Assembly: GCA_030068075.1 (NCBI GenBank)
Contig: CM057829.1
Location: 86,729,889-86,793,888, forward strand
Direction of reading: 5' to 3'
Origin: Paguma larvata
Taxonomy: Eukaryota; Chordata; Mammalia; Carnivora; Viverridae
DNA length: 64,000 bases
Shown: positions 46,184 through 59,835 of the stretch, in pieces
How positions within the stretch are numbered: position 1 is the first letter of the stretch
Layout of the letters: the number at the start of each line of letters is the position of its first letter
The notes under the pieces: model-generated
What the model saw: the letters and a program-made list of their open reading frames with translations, nothing else
The model's database searches: none
What the model was told of the DNA's origin: nothing
Program-made: the position numbers and the translations under genes

Positions 46184-47694
46184 CTCATTGATATATTTGG
46201 ACTATGGATATCATTATTTTATTAGAATGTCTTCTAAAAATATATCTGCTGCAACTTTCATGTAGTTTTATTTTCTCCAAGTTTGGGGCTCTGCTCTGGG
46301 GCGAAGTTTTCTTCTTGATGTAAGTTAACATTAATGCCGTTGGGTCACGTGTTTTTTTCAATGAGCCTCTTCATGACCATTTTTATATCAGCCTCAAAAT
46401 ATATTAATAATCATATAAATACTTTTTCTATCATGTCTTTTCTGCATAATAGCTTGATTAAGGCCACTTTATTATTTGGATCAAGGTCTGTTATTTCTTT
46501 GTACTCTCTCTGATCTGCTGGATGAGTGGAATGTTTGCTTCTTCAGAATGCATGATTATGGAAACAAGCACATAGGCCTGTGGGCAGTTGGATTCAGTTT
46601 CCATTTATTTGTACTGAGTGTATCCCAGCAATGTTCTTATTCTTTACCATCTAACACATAGATCTCCCATCGATTTCAATAGGATCCCGAAAAGGACATG
46701 AAAGAATGAAAATCTGATGCTAATTTTGGAAAGTAGAATTCACTTTCTTCTCTTGATAGGTTTTCATCATCCAGTTTAATATGACCTTTTTTATATGCCT
46801 CTATCACTATACACCAAAGGTAGCAATATCACAAACTGTCCCTCTGAAAGAGAGAGAAATAGGGAAAAAGATTTTTTGCAAGTCCCAGACTAATCATTTT
46901 CACTTAATAATTGCTAAAAACAAGCTTGAAAAGAGAATGCTTCCTTTAAATTAGCTGCCACTGTGCAAATTAAATTAGCACAATAAGTAATCTGATGGTG
47001 GCTTGCTCTATCATGTAGCTAATTAATATATTATGATTTGAAGAATTACCTTTATATTAAATGTATATATAATACACATTTTATGGGTGAACTTGCAAAG
47101 CAATTTTTAACGAGCAATAGTTGCTGTGTGGTTCTCAGAGTTAAATTTGGCAAGCAAACTTTAAAAAGATTAGTCGTTTGTGCCAACTTCTATCAATGTA
47201 AGCTGAGCCTTTTGAAAACAGGAGTTTACTTCCCTTTTAAAATCATACATTATGTACTTAAATTACATTTTATTTTACTAGATGTTAACAGCACAAGTTT
47301 GTGATTTCACTTTAATTTTATCATATGAAAATTTAAACGGTAATGAAAGTCAACCTTTATGATTATTCCTCAGGAATGAGTAAATGCAATGGTTATTGTG
47401 TTCTTAACAACAATATTAACACCGCTATAAGAAAAGCCACTTAAAGTAGCTAGGTTTAGAGTATCTCACTAACTCTTGAGTATCTTAGTCAAAACTAGTC
47501 CCAGATTTCATAAATAACAATTAGTCACACCTTTTTAGAAATGATTGATGGGAAAAAAAACCTGGATCCATTTCAATATATATGATGTTAAATCACTTAC
47601 ACTTACTTAAACATGTATGTTGGTGTAAATATATGAATACATATGCAATAAAAAGTGGCAAATGTATATACAAATATGAACTATATCTATATGT
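46184..47694. other. Intergenic; includes a homeodomain-rich patch
   Basis: No gene or recognisable mobile element. The patch 46920-47040 has clustered 'aaattagctgccactgtgca', AATTAAATTAGCAC, GCTAATTAATAT motifs and may be a regulatory element. The 88-aa frame 47038-47304 has no domain. Confidence 0.45.
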
Positions 47695-47698
47695 GTAT

Positions 47699-47720
47699 AT
47701 GTGTGTGTGTGTGTGTGTGT
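47699..47720. repeat. (GT)n microsatellite
   Basis: Short GT run following a TA/TG-rich stretch. Confidence 0.95.
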
Positions 47721-47989
47721 AAATAGGTTCATGGATAAATATGAAGTGATAAAATTAGTGTATACAAAACATTTTATAAAGAAAGAAATTATTTTAGAAA
47801 TAGAACAGTATTTTAAATATTATTGAATATATGCTTTAAATTTTAACAAATTCAAAGGATAACACAGTGTTGCATTTGATATTATTTAGATGTTGTTAGG
47901 AAACACACTCACCAAAAGTCTCTTTTTTGGAAGGGAGCATACTAAGATGAATAGATCAAGCAAACTTTACAAACAATTCAAGTATTTTC

Positions 47990-48145
47990 AAAATATCACC
48001 TGCTTGAAGGAGTTACTGTTATTAGTCCTGCTTGTCAGAATAAGGAAACTGAGTCTTAGAGATTTAAAGCAACCTGGCCAAGTTCACAGAACAAGTGAAA
48101 GAGGTAGCAATGTGAATCTTGTGCTATACTGCTTCCAGGCTTATT
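47990..48145 (-). repeat. MIR, antisense
   Basis: 'agttactgttattagtcctg', 'aataaggaaactgagtctta', 'aagcaacctggccaagttca' and 'gaatcttgtgctatactgct' are the complement of MIR in order. The 92-aa frame across it is a shadow. Confidence 0.72.
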
Positions 48146-51100
48146 GGAATAGGAATGGGGAGTTGTGATTTACAAAGTCTCACTTACAATAGTTTAAAAT
48201 AGAGATGGTGAGAGAATGGAGGTAAGCCTAACCAATTCTAAAAATGTTTTCGTTTTGTTTTCCTTTGGTAGCAATCTATGTAAGAGAGAGATTTTGGGAC
48301 CCTAAATCAGAATAGAAGCAACTGAAATATTTTTGAAATTTAAAATTTGAAATTATATATGAATGCTAGAAATATTGAAAAGTCAAAATCAAGAGTGCTG
48401 GGCCAACTGACTGGACAGGAATTGAAAGGAGAGGTGCCAATAACGAAATATAAGAGGATTGACTAAGTTTACTCTATTTCTAATGGTTAAAAGGGAAATA
48501 CTCAAACTCTGAGTCACCTTCTGCAATATTTTATTAACACTTTTCTGTTAAAGAAATTCTTCTTTTATATACCATGCCTTTCATTTGTTTAAAAAAAAAG
48601 ACAGAGAAAAGAAAAAAATGATTGGATTATTCTAGAAAATTTAGTTCTTCAAACTCTAAATTTTTCTTACATTTTCTATTCACGTTTTCAAATATTTCTC
48701 CCTCTCTCGTATTGAAGAGTTACTAAGTAGTAACTGGACTCAGTCAATTTAAGTAGTCAAGAGCCACAAGTGGCTCTAATAGAAATGATTCAGCATTTGG
48801 GTGGTAAATTTTCTTAGTAATTTTAAAAATATTTCCAGTTTGCCATATTATAGCTTTTCCTGCCCCCTCTCTCCCAAATCATGGGCATATAAAGGCAAGT
48901 ACCCTTACCCCAGAATAACTTAATTCTTAAAAATATTATTGGTTCAATAAATTATCAAAGAACTGCTAAAATAGACTATAGAGTCTTCACCCCCTGCATA
49001 GTTCTGCCAAAATCATAGGTTTCTGAGTGCCGGTCAGCCCATCACCTAGATTAAGCGGTCTGTGTGTCCAGAACTTCTTTCTAGCAGGCTGCCATGGCTT
49101 TGAAGCAGCCACACACTTGTTTGCTCTTCTCCTGTTCTTACAGGGCCCATAAGCTGCCAAATTTTTGCTGGTAGGTTTAGCTTTGTGTTTGGTTTACTTA
49201 CTCTGAAGCCCTTAATACAAATGTGGCTGAACAATCTTCAGTTTCACCAGTAGGTGGGGAAACTTATTTCTTTTTGCTTATTGTCACCATTTTTTTCCCC
49301 CTTGGAGGGAAGTATAGCATTTTTTTCCTGTGGCTTTTCCCACAATCCCATTGATGTGCTCTGGACTTCTAGTTACTGTTTCCTAGGGAGTGACATTGAG
49401 GATGCCAGGAGGACAATATTTAGGAAATAAGAAGCTTGGTTTTAGATCTATTGACTAAATTAAAGGATACAAATCAAGGAAATTTTTAAAAATCAATTTA
49501 TTTGAAAATGATCTTTATATCTGATGATTAAGAGAAATTGTAGCCTTTGAGAAATGTCTTTGCTTGAGAAGTCAGATAAATATAGAATCCAGATATTGTA
49601 CAGTAAGTGTTTAAGTGATGAAAAGATTGCATTTAATCTGTACTTTAATTTCTTTGAATGGGACAGAACAAATAAAATCAAATTGGGTTGGAATCTGCTC
49701 TATTTTTTAAAAAATCAACGGAAAACAAATTACTCAACTCTCTGAATAGCCTAGTGTAATTTTTAACAGTATTTCTGTTAATGAAAGTCTTTTCATCTAC
49801 CATGCTTCAATTTCACTTATCTATTCTGTTGTGATACAAAGATAGGGAGTATCAGTCATCATTTTCCATTTGCAAAGAAAAAACACTGCTTATCATTTTC
49901 TTCTTCTGCGGTTTTCACTTTCCCCTCCCATATGTGCAAGAACCACTAGCTAGATTTAGTCAAGGAATTTAAATGTTCAGAGATGAAGCCTTTTTAGTTG
50001 TGAGCAATGGCAACTAAATTGTCAGAAAAGGATACTGGAGAATGGGTATTGGGTGGCTAACAGCAGTACGCAGGAGTCAAGATGACAGCGATTCATCTAG
50101 AGATTAAAATGTGCATTCGTGCCTTTGAGCTTCAGCACAAGTGTTAAGTGGACAGATGTGGATGGGCACACTTAGGTAATCTTTAAGGAACCTTCGGATC
50201 CCCTAGTGTCCCTATCACAGCTCATGCAGTCAGGGAGTTTGCAAAGCCAAGCACATATTCTCATGTTGAGAAACAAAGAGGAGTAAAAAAATATAAGTTA
50301 AAGCAAATGTCCACAGGAAACATGTAAGACAGAGCTGAATTTTAAAAATCATTTGCCTCCAAGGAATGATGACTTTGATCTAAACGAAAATTAGAATTGG
50401 TTTACACCATTCTTATTGTTTTTATTAATTCTTTCAAAATATTGGGATATATTGACTAAACCTAAGAAATGCACCACAGTATACCCATCCAAGAGCTATA
50501 ATCTAAAATACAAAATCAGAAAACCTGAAGATAAACACAGATAACATGTTTCACTATTAAATAATTTTCACTAAGTGTATGCTACCACGATTAGTAGTCT
50601 TCATCTGCATACTAAAGGGTCAAGTAAAAATTCCTATAAATTCTTTTCACTACCTTATCTTACAAATGTTGTTGAACAAGCTAAGCTTAGTGAGAAGTTA
50701 CCTCAATTTTAAAATCATTGAGTAGGTGACCCTACAGAAGGAATGTATCTATTATATTAGAAACAGTGAATAGCTACCATGAAAATATTGATAAACCACA
50801 CTAATTCAAATTTACCTAAAAATATGTGGTGCTATTTAATTCGTTATCATGTATTATATATATTGCTCAAGCTACACTTCAAAGAACATCTAAGTATGTC
50901 AGCTCAAGTATACCCATTTAAAACTACACTGAGGCTCAAAGGTATTAACACACATTTTATTCTCTGGTGTGGGACATTGTCATCTTGACCCCTGTATACT
51001 GCTGTTAAACAGAGGATTTACTTTGAAGCTTTCATTTAAGGAATTGAGTTATTATCCTTTGCTTGACCTTTGTCCATGGCATATTTATCATGAAGCCCTG

Positions 51101-53913
51101 TAAAACCATAATGTGTGAGAAGAGTGAGAAAAGGAAGTAATATATTTGTGATTTATAAAGAAAGGAGAAATAGGTATAAATCAGATTTTTAAAACCCATT
51201 CATAGGTACCTCTTTACATATCCATTTATAATCTCAAAATCCCTCCCTACAGATTTCTCTACATCTTTAGAACAATCATTAGCAAAAGTAACTTGAAATT
51301 AATCATGATCTGTGATTTCCAAGATCTATTGCCAGGTATTGTTTATATTTATTACTGGGAAGAAATGAGAGAAACAACATTATTTTTAAAAGCACAGAAA
51401 GAAAGAGTTTTCAAGCTGTTCCCTTAATGAACTAGAAATAGTAACCCTGTCAAATTTAATATAAAAATAGTGTTATAAGCCTATGGCATCTATTTATTAC
51501 TGGAGAACAAAAGCCTTCATCCATTTCCTTTAGAGAATGACATTTTTGTAATTCGCTGCCCATTTCATTTGTTCCAAAGGCCTTCGTGGGGTGACAAATA
51601 TCCCACCGAAATGGCTACTGATACTTGATAGGATAATGTGCAGCCCCTCAGGACAAGGGCAAAGGCAGCAAACTTATCATCCTTTAGTTTAGCTTAGCAT
51701 GGGTCAGTAACAGCGCCAGAGGTGACAGAAGATGTTAAAGTGTGGGAAGCAAGAGCTGAAAGCTGTAGGAGGGGAGTTTTTATAGTTTATCCTTTCTTTT
51801 GCCAAGAAGCTACGAAGACAGCTTGAATCACATTGTTGATTTGGTTCACTGCACGCCACACTAACTGTTTCTGGAAAAGAAGAGCAAGGGGGAGAAAAAT
51901 CCAACACTTATGGGTCATTCTCACCAACAGCATGTGGCATTTCAACATGTCCTCCAGGAGGAGGACATGCATATTTAATATTTTAGCTTCAAGTTCATAC
52001 TTTAAGAATGCATTATCCTGTTGGAAGGTCTGTGGTGAATAATCAGTGGGACGTTGCCATTATATCAACCTGATAATTTTGCAGAGAAAAAAGCATTAGC
52101 AGTGTTGTCTTTCATTTGGGAATTTTCACAATATTGTTTTGTGTGCCAGAGTGAATAAAAAACTATGAGTGTGGCTCTTCTTAAAGGATTTCACCTACAG
52201 GTGTTCCAAAACTGTGGTACTTTAAATTTTTTATTAACATTTGTCCATTAAAGACAACTGACTTGCATGAAATCTTGAATATACATATTTTATTCCCAAG
52301 AAAATTAAATCGGTATAGAACTCTCCCTCAGAATATTATAAAAGGACGGTATGCATCAGCTGGTATATTACTCCTGATTCTATTAAGAGATCATGTGAAC
52401 AAATTCTCCTCAAAATGCCCCAATTTGAAAAAGAAGAAAGTGAAAAGGAGCATAAGTTCTTCATTAGGCAGGTATCTCTCGTCATGGCTGTCACCGCACA
52501 CAATGACATTCACAGAAATGTGATGGTTATGCTGTGATGACTCTAATGGCACATCTGGTGAAATGATTCCTGTTTTGCAATATTAAGAAATTACTTTTTT
52601 ATGTTACATGTGATTTGAATTAATTTGTTTTAAACATTAAATTACACAATGCAAAAATTCCTAAAGGACTGAGAGGAAAAAGAACTGAAAATGGTGACCT
52701 TGTTTCACAAGGCAAGATGCCAACTCCACCTGAGTAATTAACAGCTTTGATGAGCATTTTGAACCATGATGTCCTCCCTAAGAACCGTCAGAGCCTTTTG
52801 AAACACTTATTTTTCTTCGTTAAGCAGAAAAAAAGGCCCACTTGTGAGTCTTTTCTTGCTAGTTCAGATAATGAAGTATGTGTTATCAACAGAGAATGAT
52901 GAATATTAAAGCTTAAAAATAATAAAGGTATTTTTAGTTGAGTGAAACCCTTTGCAGTTTGATACAAATATAAGGAATGTTACCAAGCACGGAGTATTTT
53001 CTAGCAGACTCTTTACTCCAGGCATATCTGAAAAATTACATAATTCTGAATTGTAGGAAGATGAAGACAAACTGATGCCTACTTTGAAATAAGTATGTTA
53101 AATAGTTCACATACTTTATCTCTGAAAACCTGGTTGTGTTCTCCTAATAGCACTATTGCTGGCTAAAATTTATACAGTACTTTTTCCATTGAGTTGGAAA
53201 TTGTTCCCTTTTCAGAGAGAGGTTCGTGTTTATTTCCAATGCAGAAGAACTTGTTTTAGTTTTGAAGGTAAATTGAACAAGTGATTGCTTTCATATATCA
53301 TGTAATTCCTTACATGTTGATGGCTGTAACTTTTCTACTTAACACATTTTATTCCTTACCATGCCTGTCACTGGTTTAAGCAATCTGTGGGTAATTGATT
53401 TCTTCTGTAAAACAGATAACATTTGCTTAAAGCTCTTCTGATAGCTTTACAGCCTCTGCATTAGGAGAAGCACTTCCGTCACCACTGGCTTTCTTATAAA
53501 ATATAATTATTATATATCCATCAAAGACTAGAGGAACAGGGAATAAAAAAAGGCAGTGCAAATATTTCCTGAATTCAGTGTCCTGGCAGTCAGACTGCGG
53601 CTAGTGTTCATCACACCACCACTCACCTTGTGTCACTCTGCCTTTGGTCCCACGATCCCCTCTGCCTTTACACTTCCTTGTTTATTGAAACAAACAAATG
53701 TTAGTCTTTTTCAAATGCTAAGCTGCCTTCACTCCATTAGGTTTCCTAAATTAAAAAAAGGTATCTTATAATGAGTAGTGGCTATTCCTTAACTATGTTT
53801 CCAATTTTTACTCATTTGTAGCTCCAGAAAAGTAAATATGTAATAATTCCCTTAAATAAACAACTTTATAATGCACATAATTTGAATACAAATAAATTCA
53901 AGTAGTCAGAATT
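48146..53913. other. Intergenic, no gene seen
   Basis: AT-rich unique sequence with no CAN-SINE, L1 or LTR that I can recognise. Short frames (up to 86 aa) lack motifs. The stretch 51480-52140 is the least AT-biased and repeat-free and is the best place here to look for a regulatory element. Confidence 0.55.
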
Positions 53914-54104
53914 CTTTTTGTTTCTTTTTCTTCCTGTTTCTTCCTTCCTTCCTTCTTTCCTTCCTCCCTTCTTTCCTTCCTTCTTCCCTTTCTTTCTTTC
54001 TTCTTTTCTCTTTCTTTTTCTTTCTTTGTTTCTTCTTTCCCCTTCCTCCCTTCCTCCCTTATTTCCTTCTCTCTCTCTTTCTTTCTCTTCCTTCCTTCCT
54101 TCCT

Positions 54105-54152
<48 letters not shown>

Positions 54153-54261
54153 TTTCTTTCTTTGTTTCTTCTTTCCCCTTCATTCCTTCCTTCCTTCCTT
54201 CCTTCTTTCCTTCCTTCCTTCCTATCTTCTCTCTCTCTCTTTCTCTCTCTCTCTTTCTTTT
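53914..54261. repeat. Long polypyrimidine (TTTC/CCTT)n tract
   Basis: About 350 bases almost purely C and T on the plus strand: nested CCTT, CTTT and TTTCTTTC arrays with a pure TTTC run near 54105-54150. It yields open frames of 167 aa (minus; Lys/Glu/Arg-rich) and 128 aa (plus; Ser/Phe/Leu-rich) that are simple-sequence artefacts. Confidence 0.98.
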
Positions 54262-55149
54262 GCTGTTTTGCTTTCTCAAGCCCCAAACAAATTGTCTAAT
54301 ATAGTTCTTGTCTTGAGATGAAAGAGGTGACAGTTCTGGCTCTTTGTGTCTGTAACACAAGAGAGCCAATCTGACTTGATTTTCAATTTATGAATGTGTT
54401 GTATATGTATATATGTGACAGAAGAATACAGAGAAAAATGGAAGTATAATTATAATGTTTCAAAAAATTGTTAATCTATTGATAATTGATATGATTTGAT
54501 CTTTTATTTTCTTTTTCTTTTTTCTCCTTTTAAAAATCTTTATACAATGAAAACTGATTATTTTTGAAATTCCAACTGCCAGTTCCCTGAAAGAATACAC
54601 TCACTGCAAACTGACTATGCAGATAAGAGAAAGATAAACTAGAATGAGATAGTTCAGTTTGAGTTAATGGAAGGTAGTCAGTTAGATTTGGGTGCTATAT
54701 TTAGTATCTCTAGTAAATATTTAGGAGATGCATATAATAGAACATTAAGTAAGTAACCCACCAACCAAAACAAACAAACAAACAAATGCTTTGTGTTTTT
54801 CTATCATAATGAAATTGGATTGATGTTCTTCCCTTTCAAGTGGAGGTCCTGGATAATGGGTGCAAATTTAGCATTTTTGTTATCTCTTGCATTTTTCTTT
54901 TTTCTTATTCAAATCGTTCTTGCATAGCTCATATATTAAACACTGCTCTGCCTTTAGTTTATATGTTTTCCTCGCTGAATTTTGTGGTTTTGACATAGCA
55001 ACTGTCTACGTGGGAATTTCTTATGAATAATTCTGAGACTTGTTTTTTATTTCTGTTATTTCTAGTTCCGTTTTTTTTTTTACATTCACAACCAGGAGTG
55101 ATGCTGACTTCTCCTTGGTCTGGAAACTGTCATTCTGGTTCTGCGTGCT
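54262..55149. other. Intergenic, no gene seen
   Basis: AT-rich, with an AAAC tetranucleotide run near 54768-54784 and a T-run at 55070-55080. Nothing functional can be supported. Confidence 0.6.
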
Positions 55150-55640
55150 CAGGCTTCTCTGGCCTCCTTTCGGCTGCCTTGCCCATTTTGCTGTGCCCAC
55201 CTTTTCATAACCTCAGTCAGTTTCTCAGCTGTCCTCCTTTCTGTCATTCCTCCCCCACCTCCCAGCATTGTTCCAGCCAGACCCCTGATGTGTGATCACA
55301 GAGCATTACATCTTGTCCCTTTGCCCTAGTGTAATCTCTCGGAAGCCCACATCTTCCGGGAAGTCTTTGTGTAAGATCGGGGGAGAGCTGATACATTCCT
55401 TGTCCCCATCCTCCTGTTCATCTTTTACTCAAACTTTTTATGACCTCCACCATTGCCTCTTTAGATGACTTTGTGGTTGTATTTTAGTATCTGCTTATTT
55501 TCATTTACTGTGTCATGTAACAACACTGATCTATTCAACTTAGCGTCATCGATTCTGATTTTAAACCCCTGGAGGGTAGAATCTCTTTTTCTTGTCCAGT
55601 GACTTGTATGTAAATTGTAAGCAATACATATATTCTAATT
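55150..55640 (+). repeat. L2 (LINE-2) 3' fragment
   Basis: Forward L2-like sequence: 'ctcagctgtcctcctttctg', 'ccgggaagtctttgtgtaag', 'gttgtattttagtatctgct', 'aaacccctggagggtagaat' and 'tcttgtccagtgacttgtat', in the order of the L2 3' region. Confidence 0.6.
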
Positions 55641-56648
55641 ATGATGCTGTTGTACTTTTCTAACTATAAGAGTAAGCATTCAATGCTATCATGTCATTAT
55701 TTCAAAAACTAGAAATATTAGTAAAAATTTAAGCCACAGATCACCATTTATTTCTTTTCCGTTGATCGATTTCAGAACTCCATGAAATTTCTAAGTTTTA
55801 CTATTTACTCTGTTGACAAAGTGCATGTGTTCAGTGCACAGAGTTTTAGTTACTTTATCTGAATTATGTTCCTTTCTTTCTTTTGACTAACTCCATGTGA
55901 CCCAGACCACTCAGATGATGGAAGAAAAAAAAAACCAGTCTTCAAAATTGCATCTTAACAATCAAAATGTTTCATCTTAACAGTTGCTGTTGCCTAAAAT
56001 TTTTAGTAACATTTCTGAAATGGTTTAAACTCTTCTTGACGATTCATGGCATATATTTGGACTCTAAGTTCTCTGGGAGGAATATAATTCAGTTTTTACA
56101 CTGACTGTGTGGAGAGGTCCCAGGAATAGCCCCAGGCCAAGACATGTCTTTATAAAAATGATGTAGAAAAGTTGTTACTTCATCACCAGTTCAAAATCAC
56201 ATCACTATGATTAACTTGTCTTCAATATTACCAACAATACCTTAAATTAGGTTTACTTTTTTACACTAAGAAAGGTCTCAGTCAGAAGTATTACTGATAC
56301 TTTTGAAAACTCAAACAAAAAACCTTGGCATTTGCTCTGACTTGTGAAGGTAACCCAGTGTGATGGAAGGGAAAATTCATATTAGTGATTTATCCTTAGG
56401 AAAGTGCTTTTCAGTCCAAGTATAATATTAAATGCCTTTCTCAAGTCTTTAAGTGAGCTCTTCCAAGTGACCTATTAGTTTAAGTCATTTGACCTTTGGG
56501 TATTCAAGTGAACTGCTTAATTTCCTTTCTACTTGAAGATAATGTTGAGACAGGTGTTAATACTCTTCTTTTAATTGAAATTTACTTATTCTTTGCGGTA
56601 GTGGTGCAGAGATCCCTAAATATGTTTTTTAATCTGATAGGGTAAAAA

Positions 56649-56802
56649 GGGGTTGCCTGGATGGTTCAGTCGCATCTGATTTCATCTCAGGTCACGATCT
56701 CATGATTCGTGCATTCTTCGAGCTCCACGTTGGGCTCTGTGCTGACAGCTCAGAGCCTGGAGCCTGCTTTGGATTCTGTGTCTTCCTCTCTCTTTGCCCT
56801 TC

Positions 56803-56852
<50 letters not shown>

Positions 56853-56876
56853 ATAAATAAACATTTAAAAAAGTCG
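56649..56876 (+). mobile_element. CAN-SINE (SINEC) with CT microsatellite
   Basis: Forward copy from 'ggttgcctggatggttcagt' with intact felid-type middle 'gacagctcagagcctggagc', a CT run (about 56806-56848) and tail 'aaatataaataaacatttaa'. Flanks agggtaaaaa at 56639-56648 and 56879-56888 are the target-site duplication. Confidence 0.94.
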
Positions 56877-57384
56877 AAAGGGTAAAAATGTCTGTAAATT
56901 TAAGAATGCCTACATGTTTGTCTACTACTACTTTCAAGTATAGACCTTTGGAGTCCTCATTTAAGTAGTTGTACTTCTGTGAGATAAGTGTCCCAAGAGT
57001 GTGAAATGATGCCAGTTTTAGGCAGAAATGTTTAGAAGTATAATGTTGATTCCCTTGATCCCTGCCAGTCCCTCAGCACAGTCCAGGAATCAGGAGCATT
57101 GCATTAGCAAGTGGATAACTACCGCAATTTAGCTGGTTTGCCTGAGAACTGCCCACTTTCTTTGCTCTATATCTCAGCCATTTGGTCTGCTACAACTTGA
57201 CTTGTAGCCACAGGGGTCACTAGCCTGACTGCTTATTGTGTGACAAGTCAGCAAGGTCATAGCGATTTTGAAGCTAGGAGGATCTTTGTAGCTCATATGT
57301 GTGTGTGAGTCAGAATGTATTAAATTATTCCATTCCATTCTTGTCTTTTTTTTTTTTTTGTATTTTCCCTATGTGTTGTTCTCT

Positions 57385-57485
57385 TAAAACCTGAGAAATA
57401 TTCCACTTTCTAATTCTGATTTCTCAAATGTAATACTAGTGCCTGAAACACAGTAAATAATGAATGTTTGTTGTATGAATGAAGA
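57385..57485 (+). repeat. L2 3' terminus
   Basis: 'aatactagtgcctgaaacac', 'agtaaataatgaatgtttgt' and 'tgtatgaatgaag' match the L2 end. Confidence 0.6.
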
Positions 57486-59369
57486 CATGTGGTTTTAAGT
57501 CTTAAGTGCTTAGACATTAGATAACATGGACATCATGGCCGTTAGAATCCAGTGGGAATACTTCCAATTGCCACATAAAATCACAACTCTATAGACAGAC
57601 CTTTTGGGAAATGTAGCACTATCAGAGAGATCAGAGAGAGGGGAATCCAAGTCTCTTATTTTACCTATGTTTTTGCAATGCTAAAACATTGCCTGAAAAA
57701 ACATTTAATATCGCTTAGAACAAATCCGAGTCACTCTAGTCCTGGTCAGAATGTTCTGGTGTACTTACCAGGGTTCTCCTTCAAGAAGAGGCAAAATTTA
57801 GAAGGAAAAGAAAATCAATAGGGAATAATAGACTTGGAAGAATTAAAAATATGTTTTCAAAAGTCATTCTGAGGGGGAATTCTAAATCATTTTCTAGAGG
57901 GATCGTAACTAACAAGGATAGACCTGGGGTCCATACAGAGCAGTAAGATAACCAGAGGAGAAGAGAGCTTTGCCATCCCCTAAAAATCATGCTTCTTAGT
58001 CCTCAGGGCCTCCCCAAGTTTCTCCATTATTCAAGATGCTGAGCTTACTATATTCCGGTAGTTTTGGTTAGCTTGAAGTGGCGGCCATAATTATAGGAAT
58101 AGGGGTGCCAGGCAAGATTTCTTTAGCAACAGGAAAATGTATGGGCCAGTGCCAGAGGGCAGAATGTTTACATATTAGGCAGGTTTGCAAAATGCCAATT
58201 TCTCATGCATTATTTTTGGAAAAAAAAACACATTTATACACAAGACCATCAAATTCCCTATATTTTATAGCAGTGTGCATAAAGAATATGCATGAACTTT
58301 AATAGTAGCAATAGTTTCAAAGAAGCTTAACCAAGTCACAGTCCAAATATGATTTTAATTCTTGTAAGAAGAGACTTTTTATTAATGAGGTGGCTGGAGA
58401 AAAACAAATAAGCAGTAGTGTTATTATATTTGGTTTAGGTTTATAAGCTATTAGGGAATTTCTTAGCACTAAATAAGGCTGAAGACAGATTACTTAATGA
58501 GTTCAGTCAGATATTGATAAGCCACTAAATTCCAAACCATTATTATTTTTGCTTATTATTCTCCCATCCATAAAAACTTTTAATGTTTTATATTCATGAC
58601 AGGTATCTGAAAATTGCAGGCTTAAAATGAGACATTCTAAGGTAAATTTGCTTATAGGCTATAAAGCTTGAGATGTTTCTTCTTGGTAAAAAGCTTCATG
58701 TTCTAAATCAGCTTGGGAGGCAACTGGCGATGGCCATGACAGATGTTATGATATTTGACTCAGAGGAAACAAAATTCAGCAACACATAAAGTTAACAAGT
58801 ATTCAGAAAAGCCATTTTTTCTGTGCATAGTCTCTTGGCAAAAATCAGGAGATATAGAAGAACATAGTAAAAGACAATATGAAGATGCATGGGAAGTTCT
58901 TGGGTAAAAATTATATGCTCATATTTCTGAAAGATGTCAACATTGTCTCTAAAAAGTCTTTCTGGTGGTGGAGAAAATATTGTAGTTTACCACTGAACAG
59001 ATTTCATCTATCCCACCCCTATTACTTATTAATGAGAGAGAGAAATGAGACTGCAGAGATGAGAAATGGAGACAAGTTGGACAGTGTACAGATACATAGA
59101 AGCTTTGTATGAAGCCCAGTCAAATCCAGCCTAAATCATTTGACCTCCAGCCATCCGGCAGACTGATGAGCATGGAAAAATGATTGCACTTTAGGACACT
59201 GAGGAGTTTATGAGTGGTTTGTTACACAGCATTACTGTGGAAATAGATGACCAATACACTTGCTATTGTTAATTTTAGATGGACTGATCAAGTACAGTTT
59301 GCCCACATAGACATATGGAAAGGTATTGATTTTGCTGACTTCACCACTGTAGAAAAGGGATATATTATG
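57486..59369. other. Intergenic, no gene seen
   Basis: AT-rich sequence without recognisable repeats or coding frames; the 74-77-aa frames at 58078 and 58879 (plus) and 69 aa at 57781 (minus) lack motifs. Confidence 0.55.
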
Positions 59370-59835
59370 ACAAAGTCTTAAATCCTTTATCCAGCCAGCC
59401 TGTCATTCAAAATGGATGGAGAGATAAAGGTCTTCCCAAACAAACAAAAACTGAAGGAATACATCACAAATAAACCAATCTTACAAGAGATCCTGAGGGG
59501 GACTCTATGAAGGAAAGGTTGCAAGGAACACAGAGCACCAGAGACATCCTTACAAACATGAAACCTACAGACAACACCTTGACTCTAAACCCACATTTTT
59601 CAATATTAACACTGAATGTAAACGGACTAAACGCTCCAATTAAAAGACACAGGGTAACGGAATGGATTAGAAAACAAGACCCATCTCTCTGCTGTCTTCA
59701 AGAGACACATTTTTAAACCTGAGGACACCTTCAGACTGAAAGTGAGGGGATGGAGAACTATCTACCATGCTACAGGAACTCAGAAGAAAGCTGGAGTAGC
59801 CACACTTATATCAGATAAACTGGACATAAATTCTA
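59370..59835 (+). pseudogene. Felid-type L1 fragment: ORF1 end, spacer and ORF2 endonuclease N-terminus, broken
   Basis: Forward L1 fragment. The left part ('aatcctttatccagccagcc', 'gtcttcccaaacaaacaaaa') is the ORF1-end region. The part from about 59545 leads into ORF2, giving the reading TLNVNGLNAPIKRHRVTEW then CCLQETHF, the conserved start of the L1 apurinic-like endonuclease domain (catalytic Asn, and Glu in the QETH motif). At 59708-59716 an extra T in the T-run shifts the frame and puts a stop directly after QETHF. The next lines ('gaggacaccttcagactgaa', 'gctggagtagccacacttat') continue the endonuclease in another frame until about 59835. Both ends are truncated; it is inactive. Confidence 0.88.

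Noticed and set aside
53866..54369. 167-aa minus-strand open frame (and 128-aa plus frame) over 54 kb
   Set aside because: Entirely explained by the polypyrimidine microsatellite: the products are Lys/Glu/Arg or Ser/Phe/Leu runs with no domain.
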